From Solibacillus sp. FSL R5-0449 (GTDB taxonomy: Bacteria; Bacillota; Bacilli; Bacillales_A; Planococcaceae), in contig NZ_CP150239.1 of the NCBI RefSeq assembly GCF_037975215.1, positions 534,001-598,000 on the forward strand: 64,000 bases of DNA. Direction: 5' to 3'. Of the stretch, positions 9,585 to 18,935 are shown in pieces; position 1 is the stretch's first letter, and every line of letters begins with the position of its first letter. The notes below the pieces were generated by a model. The model was not told where the DNA came from, did not search any database, and worked only from the letters and a program-made list of their open reading frames with translations. Made by a program: the position numbers and the translations under genes.

Positions 9585-9678
9585 AAATAAAGTGTAGTAT
9601 ACTTCTCTTACACAAATTCCTAAAATCTTTCAATAACTTAATTTTTCAAATTAAATTTTAATAGACTGGAGAAAACGT

Positions 9679-10962
9679 ATGACAGCATTAACAATTGCTC
9701 AATTAGAAAGCATGACATTAAAAGAATTATATGCTTTAGCGAAGCAATATAAATTATCAAATGCTAGTAAGCTAAATAAAAAGGAACTAATTTTTGCAAT
9801 CTTAAAAACCCGCTCTGAACAGGAAGGTTTCTTCTTCATGGAAGGTGTTTTAGAAATTATTCCTACAGATGGCTTCGGATTCCTGCGCCCGATTAACTAC
9901 TCTCCTTCAAAAGAGGATATTTACATTTCTGCTTCTCAAATTCGCCGCTTTGATTTACGAAATGGTGATAAAGTTTCAGGTAAAGTGCGTCCGCCAAAAG
10001 AAAATGAACGCTACTACGGCTTGTTGCAAGTGGATGCTGTAAATGGCGAGGACCCTGAAGTTGCAAAAGAACGTGTGCATTTCCCTGCATTAACGCCGCT
10101 TTACCCGAATCGCCACATCAAATTGGAAACGGTTCCTACAAAACTTTCGACGCGTATTATGGATTTAGTAGCGCCAGTCGGTTTTGGACAACGTGGTTTA
10201 ATTGTTGCGCCGCCAAAAGCCGGTAAAACATCTTTATTAAAAGAAATTGCCAACGCGATTACGACAAACCATCCGGAAGCGGAACTGATCGTACTACTTA
10301 TCGATGAGCGTCCGGAAGAAGTAACGGATATCGAGCGCTCAGTAAATGCGGATGTCGTATCTTCAACGTTTGATGAAGTACCTGAAAACCATGTGAAAGT
10401 CGCGGAAATCGTATTGGAACGTGCAAGACGTCTAGTAGAGCAAAAACGCGATGTTATTATTTTAATGGATTCGATTACACGTTTGGCACGTGCCTATAAC
10501 TTAGTAATTCCGCCAAGCGGCCGTACACTTTCAGGTGGTATTGACCCTGCTGCATTCCACCGTCCGAAACGTTTCTTCGGTTCTGCCCGCAATATTGAAG
10601 AGGGCGGCAGTTTAACAATTTTAGCGACTGCACTTGTTGATACAGGCAGCCGTATGGACGAAGTAATTTATGAAGAATTCAAAGGAACGGGTAACCTTGA
10701 ACTGCACTTGGATCGCAGCCTGGCAGAACGCCGTATTTTCCCTGCAATCGATATCCGCCGTTCAGGTACACGTAAAGAAGAGCTTCTTATTCCGAAAGAC
10801 CAGTTGGATAAATTATGGGCTATCCGTAAAACATTCAGCGATTCACATGACTTCGGTGAAAAGTTCTTACGCAAACTGCGCACAACAAAAACAAACGAAG
10901 AATTCTTCGAAAAGCTTGATACTGATATGAAGAAAGCAACGAACGGTAAAGGGTTGTTATAA
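9679..10962 (+). CDS. rho: transcription termination factor Rho
   Basis: A hexameric RNA-dependent ATPase that ends transcription of untranslated RNA. Domain order: Rho N-terminal helical domain (residues 1-45, [15 protein letters not shown]), cold-shock-like RNA-binding domain (about 50-115, [13 protein letters not shown]), then the RecA-type motor with Walker A in [12 protein letters not shown] (about residue 180), Walker B in [15 protein letters not shown], and the Q/R-loop region [10 protein letters not shown]. Length 427. ATG at 9679 follows TGGAGAAAA. In Bacillus rho is autoregulated; a 98-bp AT-rich leader is present but no attenuator is obvious. Confidence 0.98.
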   Translation: MTALTIAQLESMTLKELYALAKQYKLSNASKLNKKELIFAILKTRSEQEGFFFMEGVLEIIPTDGFGFLRPINYSPSKEDIYISASQIRRFDLRNGDKVSGKVRPPKENERYYGLLQVDAVNGEDPEVAKERVHFPALTPLYPNRHIKLETVPTKLSTRIMDLVAPVGFGQRGLIVAPPKAGKTSLLKEIANAITTNHPEAELIVLLIDERPEEVTDIERSVNADVVSSTFDEVPENHVKVAEIVLERARRLVEQKRDVIILMDSITRLARAYNLVIPPSGRTLSGGIDPAAFHRPKRFFGSARNIEEGGSLTILATALVDTGSRMDEVIYEEFKGTGNLELHLDRSLAERRIFPAIDIRRSGTRKEELLIPKDQLDKLWAIRKTFSDSHDFGEKFLRKLRTTKTNEEFFEKLDTDMKKATNGKGLL

Positions 10963-11050
10963 ATTTTAGAAGATTTGCCGGAATGGAAATCAGGTTCTTA
11001 ATATATTGAGGAACTACATATATTCAATTTCGTAAAATAATATAAAATAG

Positions 11051-11079
11051 TTGCAACCTTTTTTAAAACTTGCTATACT
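11051..11079 (+). promoter_or_regulatory. SigA promoter of rpmE
   Basis: TTGCAA (11051-11056), a 17-bp spacer and TATACT (11074-11079). Confidence 0.7.
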
Positions 11080-11094
11080 TCTTTAAGTATGAAA

Positions 11095-11210
11095 CGTGCA
11101 CATATATAGCTGACCTCAACACATTACGTATGTAGTGACATATTCGGGCTATGTAAGGTGCAGTTCGAAAATACTCTGTTCCGGATGGTTCAGGGCGAGA
11201 GGAGAAAACG
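11095..11210 (+). promoter_or_regulatory. structured 5' leader of rpmE, possible L31 autoregulatory leader
   Basis: About 125 nt separate the promoter from the start codon. TGCAC plus ATATAGC near 11097-11110 can pair with GCTATGT plus GGTGCA near 11150-11163, enclosing a smaller stem (CACATTAC/GTAGTG). Autoregulatory leaders for L31 have been described in Firmicutes; that this is one is inference from position and foldability. Confidence 0.35.
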
Positions 11211-11213
11211 AAT

Positions 11214-11414
11214 ATGAAACAAGGTATCCACCCAGATTACAAAGTAGCAACAGTAACTTGCTCTTGTGGTAATTCTTTTGAAACAGGTTCAGTTAAAGAA
11301 AAGATCTCAATCGAGTTCTGTAACGAATGTCACCCATTCTATACAGGTCGTCAAAAGTTCGCTTCTGCTGACGGACGTGTAGATCGCTTCAACAAAAAAT
11401 ATGGTATGAAATAA
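11214..11414 (+). CDS. rpmE: 50S ribosomal protein L31, zinc-binding type
   Basis: A 66-residue large-subunit protein. It carries the zinc ligands C16-x-C18 and C36-x2-C39 (TCSCG and [11 protein letters not shown]), so it is the C+ form made in zinc-replete cells; Bacillus-type genomes often keep a cysteine-free copy elsewhere. ATG at 11214 follows GAGAGGAG. It has its own SigA promoter (11051) and a terminator (11423). Confidence 0.98.
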   Translation: MKQGIHPDYKVATVTCSCGNSFETGSVKEKISIEFCNECHPFYTGRQKFASADGRVDRFNKKYGMK

Positions 11415-11422
11415 TACCTCTG

Positions 11423-11460
11423 CCCATTTCCGCATTGCCGGAAATGGGTTTTTAATTTTT
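11423..11460 (+). terminator. terminator of rpmE
   Basis: CCCATTTCCG (11423-11432) pairs with CGGAAATGGG (11439-11448), followed by TTTTTAATTTTT. Confidence 0.93.
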
Positions 11461-11478
11461 ATAGGGGTCCGTTTCGTT

Positions 11479-11651
11479 TTATTAGAAGGGATTACGCAGT
11501 TATTAGAAAATTTATATAGGTTATTAGACAATCTGAAACGTTTATTTGAAAATTGCGACCGGATATTAGAAGATGTACATATTATATTAGAAGTTCCGAC
11601 TTTTATTAGAACAAATAAAAATATATTAGAAGAAACTAGAAGATATTAGAA
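11479..11651. repeat. 21-bp-phased array A (core TTATTAGAA, nine units)
   Basis: The core ATTAGA starts at 11481, 11502, 11523, 11544 (variant ATTTGA), 11565, 11586, 11605, 11625 and 11645. The first six are exactly 21 bp apart and the last three 19-20. Spacers between cores share nothing obvious. The array begins 20 bp after the rpmE terminator and fills the gap before tdk; no gene is visible in it. Confidence 0.85.
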
Positions 11652-11757
11652 ATCTTTCGCACACGTTTCACATAAGAGAAAGATTCTCGTAAATACAGTA
11701 CCTTTAGCAATAGACGTATGGCGAAAAACTAGCTAAGATAAAAGAAGTGAAAAGTTG

Positions 11758-11787
11758 ACCTTGAGTTTGATGCTCAAGGTTTTTTAT
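11758..11787 (+). terminator. terminator-like hairpin in the tdk leader
   Basis: ACCTTGAG (11758-11765) pairs with CTCAAGGT (11773-11780), followed by TTTTTATT. It sits 48 bp before the tdk start with no gene directly upstream, so it may act as an attenuator. Confidence 0.7.
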
Positions 11788-11834
11788 TGGTGAAAAATGA
11801 ACTTGTAAACTTAATTAGAAACGAGGAAATAGAA

Positions 11835-12407
11835 ATGGCGCAATTATTTTATAAACATGGGGCGATGAACAGCGGGAAATCGATTGAAATTTTAAAAGTT
11901 GCCCACAATTATGAAGAGCAAAATAAAGCGGTACTGATTTTTACTTCTGGAATTGATACGCGCGATGAAGTCGGAACGGTTTCAAGTCGAATTGGCTTAA
12001 AGCGTCCGGCGATTGCGGTTTTTGAAGATACGAATCTATACGAAATCGTGGAAAAACACGACGAAAAATTATATTGTGTACTTGTAGACGAAGTACAATT
12101 TTTATCAAAGGAACATGTGTTACAGCTGACTCAAATTGTCGATGAGCTGAACATTCCGGTTATGGGCTTTGGCTTGAAAAATGACTTCCAGAACGAGCTG
12201 TTTGAAGGCAGCCGTTACATGATGATCTACGCGGATAAAATTGAGGAAATGAAAACAATATGCTGGTTCTGCCATAAGAAAGCGACGATGAACTTACGAG
12301 TAGATGAAAACAAAAAACCGGTCCGTACTGGTGATCAAATTCAAATTGGGGGTAATGATAGTTATTACCCTGTTTGCCGCAAATGCCATTCCAATCCGCC
12401 ACTATAA
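11835..12407 (+). CDS. tdk: thymidine kinase
   Basis: Phosphorylates thymidine with ATP in pyrimidine salvage. The P-loop is HGAMNSGKS at residues 8-16, Walker B-like [10 protein letters not shown] is near residue 80, and a zinc-binding pair occurs as CWFC and CRKC near the C-terminus; 190 residues. ATG at 11835 (MAQLFYKHG) is chosen because it places the P-loop correctly and follows GAGGAAATAGAA; an upstream in-frame GTG at 11787 would add 16 residues lying on top of the hairpin tail. The terminator-like hairpin immediately upstream suggests attenuation. It sits between rpmE and prfA as in B. subtilis. Confidence 0.93.
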   Translation: MAQLFYKHGAMNSGKSIEILKVAHNYEEQNKAVLIFTSGIDTRDEVGTVSSRIGLKRPAIAVFEDTNLYEIVEKHDEKLYCVLVDEVQFLSKEHVLQLTQIVDELNIPVMGFGLKNDFQNELFEGSRYMMIYADKIEEMKTICWFCHKKATMNLRVDENKKPVRTGDQIQIGGNDSYYPVCRKCHSNPPL

Positions 12408-12576
12408 TTTAAATAGATGAAATGTTAATGTGTAAATGATATGAAGAAAGTTCAACATAGATGTAGCAACAACCGTAAAATTTCTTTATACTAGTAAAGG
12501 TGCATTTTAACGTAACTCGTGAGAAGACGAGTGAAATACAACGAATAATAAAATAACTTTTAGAGGTGAACTATAG

Positions 12577-13653
12577 ATGTTTGATCGTTTACAGGCGGTT
12601 GAAGACCGTTACGAAAGATTAAATGAATTACTAAGCGACCCGGATGTTGTGAGCGACTCCAATAAGCTTCGTGAATATTCAAAAGAACAATCCGATATTC
12701 AGGAAATGGTGGATGTCTACCGTGAATACAAATCGGTAAAAGAACAATTGGCAGACACACGCGAATTGATGGAAATTGAAAAAGATGCAGATATGCTGGA
12801 AATGATGAAGGAAGAGTTTAACGATTTAAATAAACAAGTTCCTGAGTTAGAAGATCGTCTGCGTATTTTATTAATTCCTAAAGACCCGAACGATTCGAAA
12901 AACGTAATTATGGAGATCCGTGGAGCTGCAGGCGGGGACGAGGCCAACATTTTTGCTGGTGACCTATTCCGTATGTATACACGCTATGCGGAAACGCAAG
13001 GCTGGAAAGTAGATGTAATGGAAGCAACACCAAACCCGGCAGGCGGCTTTAAAGAAGTGATTTTCATGATTAACGGTCAAGGTGCCTATTCGAAATTTAA
13101 ATATGAAAACGGCGCACACCGTGTGCAACGTGTACCAGCGACAGAATCACAAGGCCGTATTCATACATCAACTGCTACGGTAGCATGTTTACCGGAAGTA
13201 CATGTAGAAGATGTAGAAATTCATGAAAAAGATATTCGTGTTGATACATTCGCATCATCTGGTGCGGGTGGTCAGTCGGTAAATACAACGATGTCTGCGG
13301 TTCGTATGACCCACTTACCGACAGGCGTTGTCGTTTCGATGCAAGATGAACGTTCACAAATTAAGAACCGTGAAAAAGCGATGAAAATTTTAGTTGCGCG
13401 TGTAGCGGATAAACACCGTCAAGAAGCACAGGCAGAAATCGATGCAACTCGTAAGACAGCAGTAGGAACAGGCGACCGTTCTGAACGTATCCGTACTTAC
13501 AACTATCCACAAAACCGTGTAACAGATCACCGAATTGGTTTAACGATTCAAAAACTTGACCAAATCGTTGAAGGTAAGCTGGATGAAATCATCGATGCAC
13601 TTATTTTAGATGAGCAGGCAACACGCTTATCAAATTTGAATGAAGATGCATAA
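12577..13653 (+). CDS. prfA: peptide chain release factor 1
   Basis: Reads UAA and UAG at the ribosomal A site and triggers peptidyl-tRNA hydrolysis. The GGQ motif ([11 protein letters not shown], about residue 229) enters the peptidyl-transferase centre; the PAT tripeptide in [10 protein letters not shown] is the stop-codon reader typical of RF1. The N-terminal coiled region is rich in charged heptads; 358 residues. A promoter-like TATACT with a weak -35 (TAGCAA, 17 bp) lies near 12467-12495. The prmC start codon lies inside the 3' end, so the factor and its methylase are translationally coupled. Confidence 0.98.
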   Translation: MFDRLQAVEDRYERLNELLSDPDVVSDSNKLREYSKEQSDIQEMVDVYREYKSVKEQLADTRELMEIEKDADMLEMMKEEFNDLNKQVPELEDRLRILLIPKDPNDSKNVIMEIRGAAGGDEANIFAGDLFRMYTRYAETQGWKVDVMEATPNPAGGFKEVIFMINGQGAYSKFKYENGAHRVQRVPATESQGRIHTSTATVACLPEVHVEDVEIHEKDIRVDTFASSGAGGQSVNTTMSAVRMTHLPTGVVVSMQDERSQIKNREKAMKILVARVADKHRQEAQAEIDATRKTAVGTGDRSERIRTYNYPQNRVTDHRIGLTIQKLDQIVEGKLDEIIDALILDEQATRLSNLNEDA

Positions 13654-14503
13654 AACTATTTTTGAGGCCCTGAATGGGGCTTCTTCTTTTTTAGAGGAAA
13701 ACGGTCGCGAAGGAAATGCCGCACGAATTTTATTGCAGCATATTTTACAGACAAGCTACTCAGGATTAATGATGAAAATGCACGACACTTTACCCGAAGA
13801 TCAGCAACAGCAGTTTGATGCTTTTATCCAAGCACATGTGGAAGGACGTCCCGTACAGTATATAACGGGTGTCGAAGAATTTTACGGAAGGTCATTTTTT
13901 GTGGATGAATCGGTACTGATTCCTCGTCCGGAAACAGAAGAACTGATTGTTGGGACGATTGAGCGGATCCGTAAATTATTCGGTGATCAGGAAAACCTGA
14001 AGTTTGCCGATATCGGAACAGGCAGTGGTGCCATTGCCATTACGATGAAAAAGGAATATCCACAGCTTGATGTTACAGCAACGGATCTTTCACCTGCAGC
14101 ACTTGCAACAGCGCAAAAAAATGCTGAGCACCTGCAGGCAGAAATTACATTTAAACTCGGTGATTTAACAGAACCGATTGCAAATGAAAAATGGGATATT
14201 GTCCTTTCCAATCCTCCCTATATTGCCTATGGGGAAATGGAGGAAATGTCTGATGTCGTTGTGGCGCATGAACCTCATCAGGCATTGTTTGCCGATGAAG
14301 ACGGACTCTTGCTTTATCGTAAACTAGCAGAAAATTTACCATCTCTCATGAACAAGCCTGCATTAATTGGTCTGGAAATCGGTTATACACAAGGAGAAGC
14401 GGTAGCAAACTTTTTCAAAAAAAGCTTCCCCGATGCCCATGTATCAGTCGTACAGGATATAAATAAAAAAGATCGTATAGTTTTTTGTGAAATTAGTGAA
14501 TAA
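13640..14503 (+). CDS. prmC: release factor glutamine methyltransferase PrmC
   Basis: Methylates the glutamine of the GGQ motif of release factors using S-adenosylmethionine. The SAM-binding fold starts at [14 protein letters not shown] and the catalytic NPPY motif is in [14 protein letters not shown]; the N-terminal helical domain recognises the factor. Two starts are possible, ATG 13640 and ATG 13646, giving 14 or 8 bases of overlap with prfA; the choice is uncertain. A SigF-like promoter for spoIIR overlaps its 3' end. Confidence 0.95.
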   Translation: MKMHKTIFEALNGASSFLEENGREGNAARILLQHILQTSYSGLMMKMHDTLPEDQQQQFDAFIQAHVEGRPVQYITGVEEFYGRSFFVDESVLIPRPETEELIVGTIERIRKLFGDQENLKFADIGTGSGAIAITMKKEYPQLDVTATDLSPAALATAQKNAEHLQAEITFKLGDLTEPIANEKWDIVLSNPPYIAYGEMEEMSDVVVAHEPHQALFADEDGLLLYRKLAENLPSLMNKPALIGLEIGYTQGEAVANFFKKSFPDAHVSVVQDINKKDRIVFCEISE

Positions 14504-14505
14504 AA
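14475..14505 (+). promoter_or_regulatory. candidate SigF promoter of spoIIR
   Basis: GTATA (14475-14479), a 16-bp gap and GTGAATAAAA (14496-14505) resemble the forespore SigF consensus (GYWTA, about 15 bp, GGNRANANTW). spoIIR is a known SigF target. Confidence 0.4.
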
Positions 14506-14546
14506 AATAGATTCCTTGTAAACAATGTTTGCAAGGGGGAATGTTT

Positions 14547-15143
14547 ATGTTACATGATTACGATATTCAAAATGAATCCAATCTATTTTTAGCGATTGCT
14601 AAATTACTAATAAGTGTCCTATTTTTATATTGTGCGGCTACATTTATACCTACTTTTGTAGATGATGTCCGCATTGATCAGGGGGAAAGCAATGACCAGT
14701 TAAAATTCCGCGTCATTGCCAACAGTTCGACAAATGCCGACCAGCTTATCAAATATGAGGTTGTGGAAACAATCCAAACCTATTTGCAAAATACACCTGA
14801 ATTTTCAGAAGATATCCACAGTGTGGAAAACATGTATCAGGAAATTCAGAATAATTACCCACAATTAGAAATTACCTATAAGTTTGGGGATAACTTAATC
14901 CCACCGAAATGGACGGCGGGTCAATTCTATCCGCAAAACGAATATTATTCAGTGAATTTCATTATTGGACAAGGGCGGGGCGAAAACTGGTTCTGTGCAG
15001 TGTTCCCAACGCTTTGTACAAACAATGAGCCAATGAAAAAAGAACGTCCGCCATTTTATGTTGCGGAATGGTGGAACAAATTTAAACAAAAAAATAATCC
15101 ACAAAAAGCAGAAAAAGATATACAAAATGCATTAAGTTACTAA
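14547..15143 (+). CDS. spoIIR: stage II sporulation protein R
   Basis: A signalling protein made in the forespore under SigF and exported to the intermembrane space, where it activates the protease SpoIIGA to process pro-SigE in the mother cell. An N-terminal hydrophobic segment (LLISVLFLYCAATFIPTF, about residues 20-37) is the export signal. The family signature WFCAVFPTLC lies near the C-terminus, after LKFRVIANSSTNADQ. ATG at 14547 is preferred over ATG 14541 because AAGGGGGA directly abuts the latter. A hairpin (CCTTGTAAAC/GTTTGCAAGG, 14513-14535) overlaps the ribosome site. Confidence 0.93.
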   Translation: MLHDYDIQNESNLFLAIAKLLISVLFLYCAATFIPTFVDDVRIDQGESNDQLKFRVIANSSTNADQLIKYEVVETIQTYLQNTPEFSEDIHSVENMYQEIQNNYPQLEITYKFGDNLIPPKWTAGQFYPQNEYYSVNFIIGQGRGENWFCAVFPTLCTNNEPMKKERPPFYVAEWWNKFKQKNNPQKAEKDIQNALSY

Positions 15144-15192
15144 CACCTTGGGGATAGTTACACGAAACATCTAGAGAAAGGAGGAAAAAGTA

Positions 15193-16224
15193 ATGCACAC
15201 TTTCCAATTGAATGTGGATGAGTTTGTGGATAATTCAGAAAATTATACACAGGCTGTGGATTTATTAAATAGCGGCGAAATAGTCGCTTTCCCGACAGAA
15301 ACCGTCTATGGCTTAGGAGCGGTTGCGACAAACGAGCAGGCCGTGAAAAAAATATTTGCTGCAAAAGGACGCCCTTCGGATAATCCTTTAATTGTCCATA
15401 TTGGTACAGTGGAAGAAGTAACGTTGTATACAACAAATATTTCAGAAGTTGCCCGCAAATGTATGGACGCTTTTTGGCCAGGTCCATTGACACTTGTTAT
15501 GCATGCTAAGCCGACTGTTTTAGCGCCAAGTGTAACAGCAGGTCTCGATACAGTTGGAATTCGTATGCCTGATCATCCGGTAGCACTGGAACTTCTTCAA
15601 ACATTAAAGAAACCGTTAGCCGCGCCAAGTGCGAATCGCAGCGGCAAACCTAGCCCGACGAAAGCCGAACATGTATTTGAAGATTTGCAAAAAATTATTC
15701 CTTGTATTTTGGATGGCGGAATGACGGGGATCGGACTTGAATCGACTGTTTTGGATGTTACGCTGGATACGCCGGTTATTTTGCGTCCGGGCGGTGTAAC
15801 GAAAGAAATGCTCGAAGCGGTAATTGGACCGGTTGTTGAGCCTAGTCTGGAGCAGCAGAAAATCGAATCGACACCGAAAGCGCCCGGCATGAAATATACT
15901 CACTATGCACCGGAAGCTCCTGTTTATCTAATTGAGGCAAATAAGGAAGCGATTGAAAAGGCTATTGCCGAATTAAAGCCGGAACATAAAGTTGCCTTAT
16001 TGGCACCGGAGAGCTTTAAAAACATTGAGGCCGATTATTATTTTTCATTCGGTAATGCCAATGATCTTGATCAAATGAGTGCTTCACTATATGATGCATT
16101 GCGTGCATGCGATAAAACGGATGCCACGATTATTTTAGCGACAGCAACATCAAAAACAGGTGTTGGCACAGCGATTATGAACCGTCTGGAAAAGGCGGCG
16201 GGCAGCAAATGGTATTTACTTTAA
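15193..16224 (+). CDS. ywlC: threonylcarbamoyl-AMP synthase (Sua5/YwlC)
   Basis: Makes the threonylcarbamoyl-AMP intermediate for the t6A modification at position 37 of ANN-decoding tRNAs. The N-terminal YrdC/Sua5 domain shows GEIVAFPTETVYGLGAVA, IFAAKGRPSDNPLIVHI and PLAAPSANRSGKPSPT. A linker with PGMKYTHYAPEAPVYL leads into the C-terminal Sua5 domain, so this is the long two-domain form (343 aa). ATG at 15193 follows AAAGGAGGAAAAA. It keeps the Bacillus order spoIIR-ywlC and has its own terminator at 16231. Confidence 0.95.
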   Translation: MHTFQLNVDEFVDNSENYTQAVDLLNSGEIVAFPTETVYGLGAVATNEQAVKKIFAAKGRPSDNPLIVHIGTVEEVTLYTTNISEVARKCMDAFWPGPLTLVMHAKPTVLAPSVTAGLDTVGIRMPDHPVALELLQTLKKPLAAPSANRSGKPSPTKAEHVFEDLQKIIPCILDGGMTGIGLESTVLDVTLDTPVILRPGGVTKEMLEAVIGPVVEPSLEQQKIESTPKAPGMKYTHYAPEAPVYLIEANKEAIEKAIAELKPEHKVALLAPESFKNIEADYYFSFGNANDLDQMSASLYDALRACDKTDATIILATATSKTGVGTAIMNRLEKAAGSKWYLL

Positions 16225-16230
16225 GACTTA

Positions 16231-16264
16231 AACCACATCTTGCAACATCGGGATGTGGTTTTTA
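16231..16264 (+). terminator. terminator of ywlC
   Basis: AACCACATC (16231-16239) pairs with GATGTGGTT (16252-16260), followed by TTTAT. Confidence 0.75.
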
Positions 16265-16336
16265 TGTATAACCTAAAGGATATTTCCCGACCTGAAAGCA
16301 TAAATTACAACAGCGCTTAGTGGAAGAGGGGAACAG

Positions 16337-16834
16337 ATGCAAGAAGTAGTTGCCGGAATTTTAATGTCGTTCGATGTCGTTGCACTGTATTTAATTGCTA
16401 CAAATGTTAAGGCAAAATGGTTATTAGCTTTATGGACGGCATTTTTACATATGCTTTTTCCGTTACTGGGTTACCGATTTGGAGAATGGCTTGCCGTCTA
16501 TTTAACCAGCTGGGCATCAGGTCTTTCGACACTGTTGTTGTTTTTTGTGGGGCTGCAGTTACTGCTCTCGAAGAAAGAGGAAAGTTTTCCGGCAATGTCT
16601 CTCCCGATAATTGCGATTTTCGCCAGTATTGACACCTTTTCAGTTAGCCTATCTTTTGGTATGCTAAATTTACAAAAATATGTTTTTATCGTTAGTGCAG
16701 GCCTATCAACATTTATATTGTCATATGCTGCATTGGTAATAGCGCAAAAGTCGCCAATATTTAAAAATAATGCATTAAAAAAAGTGGCAGGAATCCTACT
16801 GATTATTATGAGTGTGATGCTACTAAAATGGTGA
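16337..16834 (+). CDS. MntP/YwlD-like manganese efflux family membrane protein
   Basis: A 165-residue integral membrane protein with about six hydrophobic segments. Two internally similar Asp-containing motifs (MSFDVVALYL near residue 11 and ASIDTFSVSLSFG near residue 97) are the paired metal-site helices of the MntP family. It occupies the place of B. subtilis ywlD, between ywlC and ywlE. It is shorter and more divergent than biochemically studied MntP, so the substrate (Mn2+) is inferred. ATG at 16337 follows AAGAGGGGAAC. The next gene starts 20 bp downstream, suggesting one transcript. Confidence 0.75.
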   Translation: MQEVVAGILMSFDVVALYLIATNVKAKWLLALWTAFLHMLFPLLGYRFGEWLAVYLTSWASGLSTLLLFFVGLQLLLSKKEESFPAMSLPIIAIFASIDTFSVSLSFGMLNLQKYVFIVSAGLSTFILSYAALVIAQKSPIFKNNALKKVAGILLIIMSVMLLKW

Positions 16835-16853
16835 ATTAGAGGGTGTGAGGAAC

Positions 16854-17300
16854 ATGAATATTTATTTTATTTGTACAGGCAATACATGTAGAAGTCCTAT
16901 GGCAGCAGCAATTTTACAAGCAAAAAACTATGAGAATATTACTGTGCGTTCAGCAGGTATTTATGCACATAAAGGCAATGAAATGTCCCTGAACGCAAAG
17001 GAAATATTACACAGGAAAAATATTTCGCAATCACACCGTTCATCGCAATTTACGGTAGAAGATGCACAATGGGCGGATTTGATTTTAACAATGACGACCG
17101 CTCATAAAGAAATGGTCCTCCGTTTGGCAGGAGAAGCGGCACATAAAACATTTACATTAAAGGAATATGTAGAAATGGAATCACTTGATATTCAGGATCC
17201 ATTCGGTGGGAACCTGCAAGTTTATGAACAAACGTATGAGCAATTGAACGAAGCAATTAACAAGCTGGAAACTAAATTGAAATTGGAGGATAAAATTTAA
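16854..17300 (+). CDS. ywlE: protein arginine phosphatase YwlE
   Basis: A low-molecular-weight tyrosine-phosphatase fold. The P-loop is [12 protein letters not shown] at residues 5-16, with the cysteine nucleophile and threonine giving preference for phosphoarginine, and the general acid lies in DPFGG. In Bacillus it reverses McsB arginine phosphorylation that marks proteins for ClpCP. ATG at 16854 (MNIYFICTG) matches family length; a GTG nine bases upstream is the alternative. The chemoreceptor gene begins one base after its stop codon, so the two are probably co-translated. Confidence 0.92.
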   Translation: MNIYFICTGNTCRSPMAAAILQAKNYENITVRSAGIYAHKGNEMSLNAKEILHRKNISQSHRSSQFTVEDAQWADLILTMTTAHKEMVLRLAGEAAHKTFTLKEYVEMESLDIQDPFGGNLQVYEQTYEQLNEAINKLETKLKLEDKI

Positions 17301-17301
17301 C

Positions 17302-18594
17302 ATGAACGCTCAGAAAAAGATCTTTAGTTTGCGCCGAAAGCTCGTATTGTTCGTCGGGATATTAGCGCTGATTACTTACACTAGCAGTTTTGTATTTATC
17401 GAATATTTACATCCGATGTTTTTTGAATCGACAAGCACAAGTACATTTCAGATTATTACCTATTTATTAGGAATCTTTTGGTCATGCGCATTGGCAGCTG
17501 TATTCGGTTTAGTCATTGTTCGCCCTTTACAGCAGTTGGAGCGCAGTGCAAACCATGTAGCGGAAGGTAAAATCGGACAAGATGTCGAAATGCCGAAAAC
17601 AAATGATGAAATCCGCTCTGTAGCAGAAGCATTCCAAACGATGGTGATGAATTTACGCAAGATGGTAAACGGTATTGAAGACAACTACAAGTCAACCGAT
17701 GAAACGATTTTGAAACTATCGGAAGAAAGTATTTCGGTTACGAACAACGCCGAGCAAATAACAAGTAATATTAGCCAAATTTCATTAGGGGCTGAATCTT
17801 CGGCAGTAGCCATTCAAGAAACGGTGGAAGCCATCGAGGAAGTCCGTGCATTAGCTGCGGAAGTGAACAATAAAGCATTACATACAGCAAGTCGCTCAAA
17901 AAATCTTTTAACAAACTTAACATCTACAACGGATTCGATTCATGGTGTTGTAAATAGTATTAAAAAAATCGCGACAGACAATGAAAATTCATTGGTAAAT
18001 ATTCGCGAGCTTGAAAAAAATGCGGAGCAGATTGAGCGGATTATAAGTTTAGTAGGCGATATCGCAGGACAAACAAACTTACTTGCGTTAAACGCATCAA
18101 TTGAAGCGGCAAGAGCTGGCGAACATGGAAAGGGCTTTGCAGTTGTTGCAGAAGAAGTCCGTAGTTTGGCAGACGAAAGTGCAAGCGCTGTTCAGGGGAT
18201 CACAACACTGATCCAAACGATGCAGCAAAATGTTTCGGTTGTAGTAAAACAGATGAACGAACAAGTTTCATTTGCGGTAAACGAATCTTCACGTGTTTCT
18301 GAAACAACGACAGCAGTTGAAGGTATGACAAAATCTGTTTATGAAATGGCCGATGATGTCGTTCAAATTTCAGAATTAGTCGCACAGCAAATGAAAAATA
18401 TTGAACATACATCACATCAATCGCAGGAAGTGGCGGCTATTGCCGAGCAAACATCTGCAAGTGCACAGGAAGTAACATCCGCTTCACTTGAACAGGCCGA
18501 AGCAATCAAGCAAGTGGAAGAACTGGCAAGCAACTTAAAGCAACAATCTGCCGAGCTATATCGGATGATTCAACAATTCGACCGTACGCAGTAG
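17302..18594 (+). CDS. methyl-accepting chemotaxis protein with minimal sensor
   Basis: A 430-residue chemoreceptor. TM1 is at about residues 12-33 and TM2 at about 50-75, leaving only some 16-20 residues outside the membrane. A HAMP linker follows ([20 protein letters not shown]), then a long coiled-coil signalling domain whose hairpin tip reads [36 protein letters not shown], the CheA/CheW contact site. With so small an external loop it cannot hold a classical ligand domain and may sense the membrane or an internal signal. It is inserted between ywlE and rpiB, which are neighbours in B. subtilis, and starts one base after ywlE. Confidence 0.93.
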   Translation: MNAQKKIFSLRRKLVLFVGILALITYTSSFVFIEYLHPMFFESTSTSTFQIITYLLGIFWSCALAAVFGLVIVRPLQQLERSANHVAEGKIGQDVEMPKTNDEIRSVAEAFQTMVMNLRKMVNGIEDNYKSTDETILKLSEESISVTNNAEQITSNISQISLGAESSAVAIQETVEAIEEVRALAAEVNNKALHTASRSKNLLTNLTSTTDSIHGVVNSIKKIATDNENSLVNIRELEKNAEQIERIISLVGDIAGQTNLLALNASIEAARAGEHGKGFAVVAEEVRSLADESASAVQGITTLIQTMQQNVSVVVKQMNEQVSFAVNESSRVSETTTAVEGMTKSVYEMADDVVQISELVAQQMKNIEHTSHQSQEVAAIAEQTSASAQEVTSASLEQAEAIKQVEELASNLKQQSAELYRMIQQFDRTQ

Positions 18595-18614
18595 AGTGGA
18601 ATATAGTTTAGAAA

Positions 18615-18648
18615 CCCCAATTGGTTTATCAGTTGGGGATTTTTGTTT
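18615..18648 (+). terminator. terminator of the chemoreceptor gene
   Basis: CCCCAA (18615-18620) pairs with TTGGGG (18633-18638), followed by ATTTTTGTTTT. Confidence 0.75.
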
Positions 18649-18664
18649 TGGGAGCGCATGAGGG

Positions 18665-18840
18665 TTTCTAATAAGTGGCGGAGATTTTCTAATAAACGCG
18701 GGGAAGTTCTAATAAAATGCTGAACTTCCAATATATCCGTTCATTGTTCTAAAAAGCTGCTCGGATTGTCTAATAAAGGTGACGGAAGTTCAAATAAACG
18801 GGGCCGATTTTCTAATATCCGAAGTAGATCTTCTAATAAA
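18665..18840. repeat. 21-bp-phased array B (core TTCTAATAAA, nine units)
   Basis: The core TCTAAT starts at 18667, 18688, 18708, 18727 (TCCAAT), 18748 (TCTAAA), 18769, 18790 (TCAAAT), 18811 and 18832; spacings are 21, 20, 19, then 21 five times. The core is the reverse complement of that in array A (11479-11651). It lies just after the chemoreceptor terminator and before the cytochrome gene. Confidence 0.85.
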
Positions 18841-18935
18841 CCTTACCCGAGGCACCGCACCCCCCTGTTTCAAATACAAAAAGTCTGGGTATGGTACACT
18901 ATTGTTTACAATAATTAGTCCTGGGGGGATTTATA

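Noticed and set aside
11479-11651. Array A as a CRISPR array
   Set aside because: The repeated core is only about 9 bp, the pitch is 21 bp, and there are no cas genes; CRISPR repeats are 24 bp or longer with unique spacers of similar length.
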